DNA of 64,000 nt from Bordetella parapertussis (lineage in GTDB: Bacteria; Pseudomonadota; Gammaproteobacteria; Burkholderiales; Burkholderiaceae_C). Under the pieces are notes generated by a model. That model saw only the letters and a program-made list of their open reading frames with translations, did not search any database and had not been told where the DNA came from. Made by a program: the position numbers and the translations under genes. Shown here in pieces: positions 36,802 to 46,471 of this stretch. Positions within the stretch are counted from its first letter, which is position 1. Each line of letters starts with the position of its first letter. The stretch spans positions 62,001 to 126,000 of the forward strand of contig CAMBSK010000002.1 of the NCBI GenBank assembly GCA_945870575.1, written 5' to 3'.

Positions 36802-39579
36802 TCAATGCGCCTGGTCCCAGTTCAAACCCATACCCACCTCGGCCAGCAAAGGTACTTTGAGCGCGGCCACGCCAGCCATCAAACGAGGAATTTCGGTTCT
36901 GACCCACTCCACCTCTGCATCCGGCACTTCAAACACCAGTTCATCATGCACTTGCATGATCATGCGCGTGACTTTGTTCTCGCTGTCCAACACTTGTTGC
37001 ACCCTGACCATGCTGAGTTTGATCAGGTCTGCCGCCGTGCCTTGCATGGGCGCGTTGATGGCGGCACGCTCGGCACCGGCACGCCTGGGCCCGTTCGGTG
37101 AATTGATTTCAGGCAGGTACAAACGGCGTCCGAACACTGTCTCCACATAGCCTTGCGCCTTGGCCTGCGCGCGCGTGTCGTCCATGTAGCGTTTGACACC
37201 GGCAAAGCGCTGAAAGTAACGCTCTATGTAGTTTTTTGCAGCGGTGTTGTCTATGCCTAAGGCCTTGGCCAAACTAAATGCACTCATGCCGTAAATCAAA
37301 CCAAAGTTAATCACCTTGGCATAACGGCGCTGTTCGCTGCTGACCGTGTCGGGCGTCAGGCCAAACACCTCTGCAGCGGTTGCTTTGTGTACATCCAAAC
37401 CATCGTGAAACGCTTTCAACAAAGCCGGATCATCACTCAGGTGCGCCATGATGCGCAACTCGATCTGGCTGTAGTCGGCGCTGGCAATCACATGGCCATT
37501 TGGCGCCACAAACGCCTCGCGCACACGGCGACCTTCGGGGGTGCGGATAGGAATGTTTTGCAAATTAGGATCGTTGCTGGACAACCTGCCAGTCACCGCC
37601 ACGGCTTGCGCGTAATGCGTATGCACTCTGCCGGTCAGCGGTTGCGCCAGTTGCGCCAGCTTGTCGGTGTAAGTGCCTTTGAGTTTGGCCAGCGATCGGT
37701 GTTCTAAGATTTTCTTTGGCAGCGGGTAGTCTTCAGCCAGCTTCTCCAATACTTCTTCGTCAGTGCTGCGCGCACCGGTGGCGGTTTTTTTCACCACCGG
37801 CAAACCGAGTTTGTCGAAAAATATTTCGCCAAGTTGTTTGGGTGAAGCCAAATTGAAAGGCTGCCCGGCAATCTTGTAGGCCTCTTGTTCCAACTGCATG
37901 ATGCGCAAGCCCAAAGCGTGGCTTTGTGCGGCCAGCGTCGGCGCATCAATCAACACGCCATTTCGTTCTATGCGAAAGAGTGCTTCACTGCTTTGAATTT
38001 CCAGCTGGTAAACAAAATTCAGTTTCTCATCGGCTTGCAACAACGGCCACAGCCTTTGATGCACAGCCAGCGTGAAGTCTGCATCCTCACAAGCGTAATG
38101 AGAGGCCTTTTCCACATCGACTTGCGCGAAGGAAATCTGGTGCGCGCCTTTGCCGCACATGTCTTCATAAGACAAACCTTTGCGCCCCAGATGCCTGTCC
38201 GCCAGACTCTCCAGCCCATGCGGCTTGTGAACTTCCAGCACATAACTTTGCAACATGGTGTCGTGTACATAGCCTTGCACTTCAACACCGTGATTGGCAA
38301 ACACATGCCGGTCGTATTTCACGTGCTGCCCGAGTTTGGCTTTGCTGCCGTCTTGCAGCCATGGCTTGAGCTTTTGCAACACCTCTTGCAGCGGCAGTTG
38401 TGCGGGCGCGTCGGCGGCGTTGTGCGCCAGCGGTATGTAAGCCGCGTCGCCTGCGGACACACACACACTGATGCCCACCAGTTGCGCCTGCATTTCCACC
38501 AACGACGTGGTTTCAGTATCAAGTGCCACCAGTTCGGCCTGCGTTATTTTGGTCAACCATTTGTCAAAGCTGTCCCAGTCCAACACGTTGTCGTAAGTCA
38601 CCTCAGTCGACACCTCGGGGGCGGGCGTGTCAAACAACACACCCACTTCACCGACACCACCGCCTTGGTGCGCGCTGTTTTTGCCTGTAGGCGCGTCAGA
38701 CGACAAAGAGCTGACCAAGCCCTTGAAGCCGTATTGCTTGTAAAAATTCAGCAAGCCTGCTTCATCCACCGCTTGCACCAAAATGCCGTCAAGTGAAGGC
38801 CAGCCGCTCACATAAGCGCTGAGGTCGCAATCGGTTTTCATGGTGACCAATTGACGGCCTGTGGCCAGCCAGTCTTTGGCCTGACGCAGGTTTTCACCGG
38901 CCACGCCTTTGATCTCATCGGCACGCGCCATCAACGCGTCCAATGAACCGTATTCGGCCAGCCATTTGGCCGCAGTTTTCGGACCGACCTTGGGCACGCC
39001 GGGCACGTTGTCCACCGTGTCGCCGACCAATGTTTGGAAATCGATCATCAATGAAGGTGGCACGCCGAATTCTTCCGTGACACCTGCCACATCGCGTTTT
39101 TTGCCGTTCATGGTGTCGATGATGGTGATGCGCTCGTTGACCAACTGGCTCAAATCCTTGTCGCCGCTGGAGACGATGACATTCAAACCTTGTGTGGCCG
39201 CCACATGCGCCAGCGTGGCGATCACGTCATCGGCTTCCACACCGGGCACGTCCAGCAGCGGCCAGCCCATCATCCGCACCAAGCGGTGAATCGGCTCGAT
39301 CTGGCTGCGCAAATCGTCCGGCATGGGAGAACGCGTGGCCTTGTAGTCCGGGTAAATTTCATCGCGAAACGTCGGTCCCTTGGCATCAAACACGCAGACC
39401 GCGTGGGCCGTCGGCCATTCGCGTCTGAGGCTTTGCAACATATTGACCATGCCGCGAATGGCACCGGTGGCCTGGCTGTTCGGGTCGTTGCGGTCGGCGC
39501 GCAAATCGGGCATGGCGTGGAAAGCGCGGTACAGGTAGCTGGAGCCGTCGACCAGCAGTAAAGTGGGTGTGTCTTGCAT
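36802..39579 (-). CDS. polA: DNA polymerase I
   Basis: The protein has 925 residues from ATG 39579, which gives the usual start TLLLVDGSSYLYRAFHAMPD. It has a 5'-nuclease domain (residues 1-300), a 3'-5' exonuclease domain with LVALDTETTSLVEM and a polymerase domain with SADYSQIELRIMAHLS and VHDELVFEV. It fills gaps and removes RNA primers in replication and repair. Because the exonuclease acidic residues are present, proofreading is probably intact. An alternative ATG lies at 39603. The thrB gene is divergent. Confidence 0.95.
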   Translation of the reverse strand: MQDTPTLLLVDGSSYLYRAFHAMPDLRADRNDPNSQATGAIRGMVNMLQSLRREWPTAHAVCVFDAKGPTFRDEIYPDYKATRSPMPDDLRSQIEPIHRLVRMMGWPLLDVPGVEADDVIATLAHVAATQGLNVIVSSGDKDLSQLVNERITIIDTMNGKKRDVAGVTEEFGVPPSLMIDFQTLVGDTVDNVPGVPKVGPKTAAKWLAEYGSLDALMARADEIKGVAGENLRQAKDWLATGRQLVTMKTDCDLSAYVSGWPSLDGILVQAVDEAGLLNFYKQYGFKGLVSSLSSDAPTGKNSAHQGGGVGEVGVLFDTPAPEVSTEVTYDNVLDWDSFDKWLTKITQAELVALDTETTSLVEMQAQLVGISVCVSAGDAAYIPLAHNAADAPAQLPLQEVLQKLKPWLQDGSKAKLGQHVKYDRHVFANHGVEVQGYVHDTMLQSYVLEVHKPHGLESLADRHLGRKGLSYEDMCGKGAHQISFAQVDVEKASHYACEDADFTLAVHQRLWPLLQADEKLNFVYQLEIQSSEALFRIERNGVLIDAPTLAAQSHALGLRIMQLEQEAYKIAGQPFNLASPKQLGEIFFDKLGLPVVKKTATGARSTDEEVLEKLAEDYPLPKKILEHRSLAKLKGTYTDKLAQLAQPLTGRVHTHYAQAVAVTGRLSSNDPNLQNIPIRTPEGRRVREAFVAPNGHVIASADYSQIELRIMAHLSDDPALLKAFHDGLDVHKATAAEVFGLTPDTVSSEQRRYAKVINFGLIYGMSAFSLAKALGIDNTAAKNYIERYFQRFAGVKRYMDDTRAQAKAQGYVETVFGRRLYLPEINSPNGPRRAGAERAAINAPMQGTAADLIKLSMVRVQQVLDSENKVTRMIMQVHDELVFEVPDAEVEWVRTEIPRLMAGVAALKVPLLAEVGMGLNWDQAH

Positions 39580-39638
39580 AACAGGGATTGTGCCTACAAT
39601 CACGCCATCCTTTAGCTAGCGCTGTTTGCATCCTCTCC

Positions 39639-40589
39639 ATGGCCGTTTTCACCGAAGTTTCCGAGCAGCAAGCCACAGAATTGTTGACCCAGCTGTCCAT
39701 CGGCGAACTGGTCAGCCTGCAAGGCATCAACAGCGGCATAGAAAACACTAACTATTTTCTGACAACCGACCAGGGCGAATACGTGCTGACAGTGTTCGAG
39801 CGCTTAAACCACACGCAGCTACCGTTTTACCTTTACCTGATGAAACACCTGGCCTCGCGTGGAGTTGCCGTGCCGGATCCGCAGTCCAACCACCAAGGCG
39901 ATATTTTGTTGACGCTGCTGGACAAACCCGCAGCCGTGGTCAATCGGCTGCCCGGCGCCTGCCTGGTCGAGCCGGCCGCTGTGCATTGCGCCGCCATGGG
40001 CCAGACCCTGGCGCACATGCACTTGGCCGCCAAAGACTACGACCGGCATCAAATCAATCTGCGCGGCCTGAACTGGTGGAACGAGACTGTGCCGCAAATC
40101 CTGCCGTTTTTGTCTCAACACCAATGGCAGTTGTTGACACACGAACTGGCGTTTCAAAACCACCTGACCGGCTTATCTGCCTATGAAGCCATGCCGGGTG
40201 GCGCGGTACACGCAGACGCCTTCCGCAACAACGTGCTATTTGACGGCGAAGCGCTCAGCGGTGTGTTTGATTTTTATTTCGCTGGTGTCGACCGCTGGCT
40301 GTTTGACCTGGGCGTGTGCATCAACGACTGGTGCGTAGACCTGGACACCGGCGTACTCGACCATTTGCGCTTTGAGGCTATGCTGCACGCTTACCAGCAG
40401 GTGCGTCCACTGAGCGCTGCCGAACGTTCCTTGTTAAACCCCATGTTGCGCGCTGCTGCGCTGCGTTTCTGGATTTCGCGCTTGTGGGATTTCCACTTGC
40501 CGCGCGAGGCCAGTTTGTTGCAACCCCATGACCCAGCGCACTTTGAACGTGTGTTGGTACAAAGGCTGTATGACCCTGTCACACTCTGA
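39639..40589 (+). CDS. thrB: Homoserine kinase
   Basis: The 316-residue protein starts MAVFTEVSEQQATELL. It is the protein-kinase-like (APH-fold) homoserine kinase of proteobacteria, with the catalytic HADAFRNNVLFDG loop and FDFYFAGVD. It phosphorylates homoserine in threonine synthesis. The following membrane-protein gene begins 3 bp later, so the two are likely coupled, an arrangement seen in Burkholderiales. Confidence 0.92.
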   Translation: MAVFTEVSEQQATELLTQLSIGELVSLQGINSGIENTNYFLTTDQGEYVLTVFERLNHTQLPFYLYLMKHLASRGVAVPDPQSNHQGDILLTLLDKPAAVVNRLPGACLVEPAAVHCAAMGQTLAHMHLAAKDYDRHQINLRGLNWWNETVPQILPFLSQHQWQLLTHELAFQNHLTGLSAYEAMPGGAVHADAFRNNVLFDGEALSGVFDFYFAGVDRWLFDLGVCINDWCVDLDTGVLDHLRFEAMLHAYQQVRPLSAAERSLLNPMLRAAALRFWISRLWDFHLPREASLLQPHDPAHFERVLVQRLYDPVTL

Positions 40590-40592
40590 GCC

Positions 40593-41369
40593 ATGAAACT
40601 TAATGTCGTCAAAGCCCGTCAAGGCTCCACCTGGGTGCGCCAAGGCATACGCACTTTCTGGCGTCAGCCGTTGGCGCTCAGCGGACTTTTTTTGCTGTTC
40701 ATGGCGCTGGCCTCGATCTCGTCCATGCTCCCCTATGGAGGCACGTTTCTGGGCTTGATGTTCATACCGGCAGCTTCTCTGGGTCTGATGGCGGCTGCGC
40801 GCGAAGCCGATCTGAAACGCTTTCCCATGCCCTCCATGCTAATCATCGGTTTCAAGCAAGGTGCGGCGCAAAGCAAGCAAATGGTTTTATTGGGCTTTTT
40901 CTACGCCTTGTTGTTTTGCCTTGTGCTGGCCATGTCTACCTTGTTTGACAACGGCGACTTTGCCCGCATGTACATGGCGGGCGGCAACCTGAGCGAAGAA
41001 CATATATTGAACGAGCATTTTCAAACGGCCGCTTTGTTTTCCATGTTGTTGTACCTGCCTTTGTCTTCTTTGTTCTGGCACGCGCCTGCGCTGATGCATT
41101 GGCATGCGCAGCCGCTGGTCAAAAGCATATTTTTCAGCTTCATGGCTTGCTGGGCCAACTGGCGGGCATTTGCTGTTTTCGGTCTGACCTGGCTGAGCAT
41201 ATTTTTGATGACCAGCGTCTTGCTCAGCCTGATCAGCATGGTGTTTGATGAAGGTCAGTTGTCCTTGACCCTGATGTTGCCGGCCATGCTGATGCTGGCC
41301 AGCATGTTTTTCACTTCCAGCTATTACAGTTTCCGCGACTGCTTTGTCAGCGAACCGGTGCTGGCCTGA
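40593..41369 (+). CDS. BPSS1780-family membrane protein
   Basis: The 258-residue protein has six or so membrane spans and starts with KARQGSTWVRQGIRTFWRQPLAL. This opening and the P-x-x-x-L-x-x-L-F-L-L-F continuation are typical of the BPSS1780 family of uncharacterised betaproteobacterial membrane proteins. It commonly follows thrB and precedes uvrD. No function can be given. Confidence 0.8.
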   Translation: MKLNVVKARQGSTWVRQGIRTFWRQPLALSGLFLLFMALASISSMLPYGGTFLGLMFIPAASLGLMAAAREADLKRFPMPSMLIIGFKQGAAQSKQMVLLGFFYALLFCLVLAMSTLFDNGDFARMYMAGGNLSEEHILNEHFQTAALFSMLLYLPLSSLFWHAPALMHWHAQPLVKSIFFSFMACWANWRAFAVFGLTWLSIFLMTSVLLSLISMVFDEGQLSLTLMLPAMLMLASMFFTSSYYSFRDCFVSEPVLA

Positions 41370-41375
41370 ACGCTT

Positions 41376-43772
41376 TCAAACAGGCGTTAATTTAGCGACC
41401 GAGAGCGCCAGCCATTTCACTCCGTGGCGGTTGAATTTCACTTGCGCGCGTGCGTCGTCGCCTATGCCTTCCATAGACACCACGGTGCCTTCGCCGAATT
41501 TGGTGTGAAACACTTGTAAACCGCTGCGTACCCAGGCATTCGGGCCGCTGGCGGTAGCCGGATTTGCACGTTGCGGAATAGAGGGCGGCGTCGATGTGAA
41601 AAAACCGGCTCGTCCTGAGTCGTTGTTGCCGAAGCCCGAAGGTCTGCTGCCCCATATGGGCTGTGCCTGCAAACCGGTTTTAGGTGTCAGCCACTTCATA
41701 GTGTGTTCGGGCATTTCGTCAAAGAACCGGCTTTTGATGTTGTAACGGGTTTGTCCGTGCAACATGCGGGTTTGCGAATGGCTGAGGTACAAGCGTTTGC
41801 GTGCACGCGTGATGGCCACGTACATCAAACGGCGTTCTTCTTCCAGGCCTTCGAAATTACTCATGGCGTTTTCATGCGGAAACAGGCCTTCTTCCAAACC
41901 GGTGATGAACACGCAATCAAATTCCAAACCTTTGGCCGCGTGCACCGTCATGAGTTGCACCGCGTCCTGTCCGGCCTGCGCCTGGTTGTCGCCCGCTTCC
42001 AAAGCCGCGTGACTGAGAAAGGCAGCCAACGGGGACAAGGTTTCACCGGTGTCAGCATCCGGTTGCAAGGGCGCGCCGTCTGCTGCCGCTTGCGAAGCGG
42101 CAAAGTCGGCCTGGCTTTGCAAAGCCTCATCCACCGGCAAGGCTACTGCGTCTTTGCCAAAACCTTCTTGCGTGACAAAACTCTCGGCCGCGTTGACCAA
42201 CTCTTGCAAGTTCTCCACCCGGTCTGCGCCTTCGCGTTCGGCCTGGTAGTGTTCTATCAACTGGCTGTGCTCTAGCAAGAGTTCAATGATTTGTTTGAGC
42301 GTTTGGCCTTGGGTTTGCTCGCGCAGCACATCAAGCTTGGCGACAAACGCAGAAATATTCGCCCCCGCTTTGCCGCTGATGCTGCTCACCGCGTCGTGCA
42401 AAGCGCAGCCACTGGCGCGGGCCGCATCTTGCAATTGCTCGATGCTGCGCGCGCCTATGCCGCGCGGCGGAAAATTGACCACGCGCATGAAACTGGTGTC
42501 GTCGCGCGGGTTCTCTAGCAAACGCAAATACGCCAGCGCGTGTTTGATTTCGGCGCGCTCAAAAAAACGCAATCCGCCATACACGCGGTAAGGCATGGCG
42601 GCGTTGAACAACGCGGTTTCAATCACTCGGCTTTGCGCGTTGCTGCGGTAAAGAATGGCAACTTCGCTGCGCGCAGTCACGCCTTTTTCTCCATCACCGT
42701 CGCGCCCGTCGCGCAGCAGTTGTTTGATCTCTTCCACCATCCAATTGGCCTCGGCCAGATCGCCGGGCGACTCCATCACCCGCACAGGTTCACCCGCACC
42801 TTGCGTGGTGTGCAGGTTTTTGCCGAGCCGGGTTTTGTTGTGCTTGATCAGTTCGTTGGCTGTGTCCAGAATATGGCTGTGGCTACGGTAGTTTTGCTCC
42901 AGCTTGATCTGGTGTTGCACCTCGAACTCGCGCACAAAATCGGCCATATTGCCGACGCGGGCGCCGCGAAACGCGTAAATGCTTTGGTCATCGTCACCTA
43001 CCGCCAGCACCGCACTACCCGCGCCGCTGAGTAATTTGATCCAAGCGTATTGCAGCTTGTTGGTGTCTTGAAACTCGTCTATCAATATATGCGTGAAGCG
43101 CTGACGGTAATGCTCGCGCAGGGGCTCGTTATCCCGCAGCAACTCATAACTGCGCAACATCAATTCACCGAAATCCACCACGCCTTCGCGCTGGCACTGG
43201 TCTTCGTACAACTGGTAAAGCTCAACTTTTTGGCGGGTTTCGGGGTCACGCACCATGACATCCTTGGGCCGCTGGCCTTCTTCTTTGCAACCGGAGATAA
43301 ACCATTGAACTTGCTTGGGCGGAAAACGTTCATCGTCGATATTGAATTGCTTGAGTAAACGCTTGACCGCCGACAACTGGTCTTGCGTGTCCAAAATTTG
43401 AAAAGCCTGAGGCAGATTCGCCAGCTTCCAATGCGCCCGCAAAAAACGGTTGCACAAGCCGTGGAAGGTACCAATCCACATACCGCGCACGTTCACCGGC
43501 AGCATGGCGCTCAAGCGGGTCAGCATTTCCTTGGCCGCTTTGTTGGTGAAGGTGACCGCCATCAGACCGCCGGGCGTGACCTGACGGGTTTGCAGCAACC
43601 AGGCGATGCGCGTGGTCAACACCCGCGTCTTGCCAGAACCGGCACCGGCCAATATCAGCGCGTGTTGCCCCGGCAAAGTAACGGCGGCTTGTTGTTCGGG
43701 GTTGAGGCCTTGCAACAAAGGGGAATGCAAAGCGAAGTCTGGCACGGAGCCCGAGCTGTTAGGTGATGACAT
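41376..43772 (-). CDS. uvrD: UvrD/PcrA-type DNA helicase
   Basis: The 798-residue superfamily 1 helicase has motif I LAGAGSGKTRVL, motif II LIDEFQDTN, motif III GDDDQSIYAFRGA, motif V TVHAAKGLEFDCVF and motif VI VAITRARKRLYL. The C-terminal part reads F-G-E-G-T-V-V-S-M-E, a Tudor-like tail found in PcrA/UvrD. It unwinds DNA 3'-5' in nucleotide-excision and mismatch repair. It converges with the BPSS1780 gene, 6 bp apart. No anomaly was seen. Confidence 0.95.
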   Translation of the reverse strand: MSSPNSSGSVPDFALHSPLLQGLNPEQQAAVTLPGQHALILAGAGSGKTRVLTTRIAWLLQTRQVTPGGLMAVTFTNKAAKEMLTRLSAMLPVNVRGMWIGTFHGLCNRFLRAHWKLANLPQAFQILDTQDQLSAVKRLLKQFNIDDERFPPKQVQWFISGCKEEGQRPKDVMVRDPETRQKVELYQLYEDQCQREGVVDFGELMLRSYELLRDNEPLREHYRQRFTHILIDEFQDTNKLQYAWIKLLSGAGSAVLAVGDDDQSIYAFRGARVGNMADFVREFEVQHQIKLEQNYRSHSHILDTANELIKHNKTRLGKNLHTTQGAGEPVRVMESPGDLAEANWMVEEIKQLLRDGRDGDGEKGVTARSEVAILYRSNAQSRVIETALFNAAMPYRVYGGLRFFERAEIKHALAYLRLLENPRDDTSFMRVVNFPPRGIGARSIEQLQDAARASGCALHDAVSSISGKAGANISAFVAKLDVLREQTQGQTLKQIIELLLEHSQLIEHYQAEREGADRVENLQELVNAAESFVTQEGFGKDAVALPVDEALQSQADFAASQAAADGAPLQPDADTGETLSPLAAFLSHAALEAGDNQAQAGQDAVQLMTVHAAKGLEFDCVFITGLEEGLFPHENAMSNFEGLEEERRLMYVAITRARKRLYLSHSQTRMLHGQTRYNIKSRFFDEMPEHTMKWLTPKTGLQAQPIWGSRPSGFGNNDSGRAGFFTSTPPSIPQRANPATASGPNAWVRSGLQVFHTKFGEGTVVSMEGIGDDARAQVKFNRHGVKWLALSVAKLTPV

Positions 43773-43905
43773 GTGCTCGATTGTAGGCAGTCAAACCTGT
43801 CGGCCAAGGTGCATGGAATCAAGCACTGGGCACAAATTTCTTGCGTCTGGTTCGTTTAACCGGCCAAGCCAAGCGCTCTCCTTTTTTGTCTTTGGAGCTT
43901 GGTTC

Positions 43906-43965
43906 ATGGAAATTTTTGATTACGACAATAGTCTTTTGCTGCCGCGCAAATACTGGGGAATCTAA
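43906..43965 (+). pseudogene. guaC: Remnant of a GMP reductase start
   Basis: A 19-codon frame from ATG 43906 to TAA 43963-43965 reads MEIFDYDNSLLLPRK, the N-terminus of a GMP reductase of the type found in Burkholderiales. It then reads YWGI and stops. Family members normally continue C-R-V-E-S-R-S-E-C-D. The rest of the gene (about 310 residues) is absent. It looks like a scar from a deletion near 43950. The gap 43773-44076 holds nothing else except the terminator below. Confidence 0.5.
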
Positions 43966-44013
43966 GCCATGACAACCAACTTGGTCCGTAATTATTTGTA
44001 TAAATTTCAGGCA

Positions 44014-44069
44014 TAAAAAAACGGCCCCACCGTTCCGAGGAGCAGGGCCGTTAAACCGGGAAACCCGGG
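44014..44069 (-). terminator. Terminator of the PQQ dehydrogenase gene
   Basis: On the minus strand a stem, AACGGCCC / GGGGCCGTT, spans 44019-44052 and is followed by seven Ts. A second short stem, CCGGG-AAA-CCCGG (about 44056-44068), comes first, immediately after the gene's stop. Confidence 0.85.
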
Positions 44070-44076
44070 GACTTTT

Positions 44077-45807
44077 TTACTTCTTGGGGAGTTTGTAAAT
44101 CATCAAAGTTCCGCCCTGAGGAACCAGGGTGGTGGTGCCTTTGACATTGTCAATCGCACCGGCCAGACGCTGGGCATCCACGCCCCAACCAGCTTGCACA
44201 GCAATGTATTGCTCACCGTCGACTTCATAGGAACTTGGCACACCGATCACGCCGGAAGGCGCATTGGTTTCCCATAGCAATTTGCCTGTTTTGGCATTGA
44301 AAGCACGGAATTTACGGTCAGGTGTACCGCCCGCAAACACCAGACCGCCGCCGGTTGCCATCAAAGGCGTCCACAACTGGTCTTTGAAGTTATGAGTCCA
44401 TGCCAGCTTGCCGGTTTTGATGTCCCATGCCTGCAGTTCACCGATGTGGTCTTTGGCGCCGGGTGCCAGACGTGTATTGGTAATCACTTCAGCAATAGGA
44501 AAGCCGATGTACAACTCGCCCGCCTTGTAAGGAATGACTTCGCCTTTAGGCAGGGTCGAGCACATGTTGTTGTTCGCCGGGATGTAGAACAACCCTGTTT
44601 TCGGACTGTAGGCCTCAGGAGACCAGTCTTTGCCGCCCCACAGACCGGGACAGAAATCCGCGCCGTTTTTCAGGCTGGGTTTTCTGGACATGTCATAGGT
44701 CGGACGGCCGGTGACAGGGTCCACGCTCTTGAACACGTTGTTACCGACATAAGGCCAGGCGTTGACAAACTTGATGGCTCCGCCAGAGCGCTCGAGCACC
44801 CACAGGTAGCCGTTACGGCCGGCGTGCACAGCAGCAGACACTTTGCGACCCTTGATTTCGGTGTCGATCAGCAGCGGCGGTGTGACCTCGTCCCAGTCCC
44901 ATGAATCATTGGGCGCGTACTGGTGGTGGCCTTTGATGTCGCCGGTGTCCACGTCAATCGCCAACACGGAACTGGCGTACAAGTTGTCGCCTTCGCGCAT
45001 GTCAGGTGTCCATGGGCCTGGGTTGCCGGTGCCCCAATAAGCGATATTGGTTTTAGCGTCATACGTGCCGGTCACCCAGACACTGCCGCCGCCGGTTTTG
45101 TAAGAGCCGTTATCAGGCCATGTGTTGCCGCCTGGTTCGTTAGGTGCAGGAATGGTATGACGCTTCCACACTTGTTTGCCGGTGTTGGCATCTACTGCGG
45201 CAATAAAGCCGCGCACACCGTATTCGCCGCCGGACACGCCGACCATGATCTTGCCTTTGACAGCCAAAGGTGCCAGGGTCATGTAGTAGCCGGTTTTCCA
45301 GTCTTCAATCGCAACAGTCCACAGCACTTTGCCGGTCTTGGCGTCCAGTGCCACCAGATTGCAATCGGTGGTGGCGACATACAGCTTGTCACCATAGAGC
45401 GCGACACCACGGTTGGTCGGGTGCAACTGGAACAGCTCAGGTGCTATTTCCTTTTTGTAGCGCCACAGTTCCATGCCGGTTTTGGCATCCAGGGCGATGA
45501 CCTGGTTTTGCGGTGTGGTGATGTACATATAACCATCATTGACGATAGGAGGCGCCTGGTGACCTTCTTGCACGCCGGTCGAGAACGACCAGGCTTGTTG
45601 CAGCTTGCCTACGTTAGCTGTATTGATTTTTTCCAACGGGCTATAGCCCCAGCCCTGGTAGTTACCACGGGTGGACAGCCAGTTACGTGGCTCCGGGTTT
45701 TGCAGACGCGCGTCTGTCACCGGGTTGTAAGGACCGGCGGCCTGAACGGCTACCGATACCAACAACAGTGCCATGGCGGCTGCCACAGGTTTGAATGTCA
45801 ACTTCAT
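44077..45807 (-). CDS. PQQ-dependent methanol/ethanol dehydrogenase, probably lanthanide type
   Basis: The 576-residue protein has a signal peptide (ends V-Q-A-A-G near residue 25) and the repeated tryptophan-docking motifs of the eight-bladed quinoprotein fold. The acid WDWD (D304 and D306) includes the extra Asp two positions after the catalytic one, which in XoxF, ExaF and PedH marks lanthanide dependence. E195 and N262 are likely metal ligands. The usual vicinal Cys-Cys of methanol dehydrogenases, before the N-R-G segment, is missing: residues 128-138 read LHPTNRG-type. There is no cytochrome c domain. The Rieske gene upstream on the same strand may deliver its electron acceptor. Substrate is unknown. 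Confidence 0.85.
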   Translation of the reverse strand: MKLTFKPVAAAMALLLVSVAVQAAGPYNPVTDARLQNPEPRNWLSTRGNYQGWGYSPLEKINTANVGKLQQAWSFSTGVQEGHQAPPIVNDGYMYITTPQNQVIALDAKTGMELWRYKKEIAPELFQLHPTNRGVALYGDKLYVATTDCNLVALDAKTGKVLWTVAIEDWKTGYYMTLAPLAVKGKIMVGVSGGEYGVRGFIAAVDANTGKQVWKRHTIPAPNEPGGNTWPDNGSYKTGGGSVWVTGTYDAKTNIAYWGTGNPGPWTPDMREGDNLYASSVLAIDVDTGDIKGHHQYAPNDSWDWDEVTPPLLIDTEIKGRKVSAAVHAGRNGYLWVLERSGGAIKFVNAWPYVGNNVFKSVDPVTGRPTYDMSRKPSLKNGADFCPGLWGGKDWSPEAYSPKTGLFYIPANNNMCSTLPKGEVIPYKAGELYIGFPIAEVITNTRLAPGAKDHIGELQAWDIKTGKLAWTHNFKDQLWTPLMATGGGLVFAGGTPDRKFRAFNAKTGKLLWETNAPSGVIGVPSSYEVDGEQYIAVQAGWGVDAQRLAGAIDNVKGTTTLVPQGGTLMIYKLPKK

Positions 45808-45888
45808 ATTGTCTCCTTGATCTCAATGAAAACCCCTTGGGGTTTGGATAACGCCGCTCAGTGCCGGTCGTCAACTTATCACCCGGTC

Positions 45889-46428
45889 TTAAGCGCCGGG
45901 TTTCGCAGAAAAACTGCTGTTGATAATCAGCACATCGCCGTCACTGGTAAGACCTATCCAGGGCAGACTTTTGGAGGCAGGCCCTTTGACCACGGAGCCG
46001 GTTTGTAAAGGATTGAACTTAGATAAATGGCAAAAGCACAACAGGCTTTTGTCATTCTTAGACCACTCGGTGACCTCGCAGCCCTGATGGGTGCAAATGG
46101 CCGAAAACGCCAACACTCCCGAGACCGCAATGGCCTTGGTCTGCGGCGTCAGGTCGGCTTCGTCAAAACGCAGCAACAGCAATTTGTCCATGCGTGTGGC
46201 ATCGCGCAGTTTTTGCGTCGCCGGATCCATGGCATACGCCAGCACCGGCTTGACACCTATGGGTATGTCTTGCACTTTCAAAGGCTGCTTGATATCGCCT
46301 TTGGCGGACATGAGCAAATCGCCTTTTTGAATGTCGCTGACCACGCCTTGGGCCCAAACCGAAATACCGCACACACCGGCAGCGCCTGCACTGGCAATTT
46401 GAATGATCTGACGTCTGCTGGGATTCAT
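45889..46428 (-). CDS. Exported Rieske [2Fe-2S] protein
   Basis: The 179-residue protein has an N-terminal RRQ-type twin-arginine leader with a hydrophobic stretch to about residue 26. The cluster motifs are CTHQGC and CFCHLSKF (residues ~112-137), in the order of Rieske proteins. The second box lacks the usual P and G-S (family C-P-C-H-G-S), so the redox potential may be unusual. It lies upstream of the PQQ dehydrogenase gene, 81 bp apart, on the same strand. No cytochrome b gene is near, so it is probably not part of a bc1 complex. It may be an electron carrier for the dehydrogenase. Confidence 0.82.
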   Translation of the reverse strand: MNPSRRQIIQIASAGAAGVCGISVWAQGVVSDIQKGDLLMSAKGDIKQPLKVQDIPIGVKPVLAYAMDPATQKLRDATRMDKLLLLRFDEADLTPQTKAIAVSGVLAFSAICTHQGCEVTEWSKNDKSLLCFCHLSKFNPLQTGSVVKGPASKSLPWIGLTSDGDVLIINSSFSAKPGA

Positions 46429-46471
46429 AAGCTCTGTTGTACATGTTTTACACAGGCTTAATATAGGTGTT

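Noticed and set aside
44923-46008. A 361-codon plus-strand frame opposite the PQQ dehydrogenase and Rieske genes
   Set aside because: It crosses two genes on the opposite strand and shows only shadow composition.
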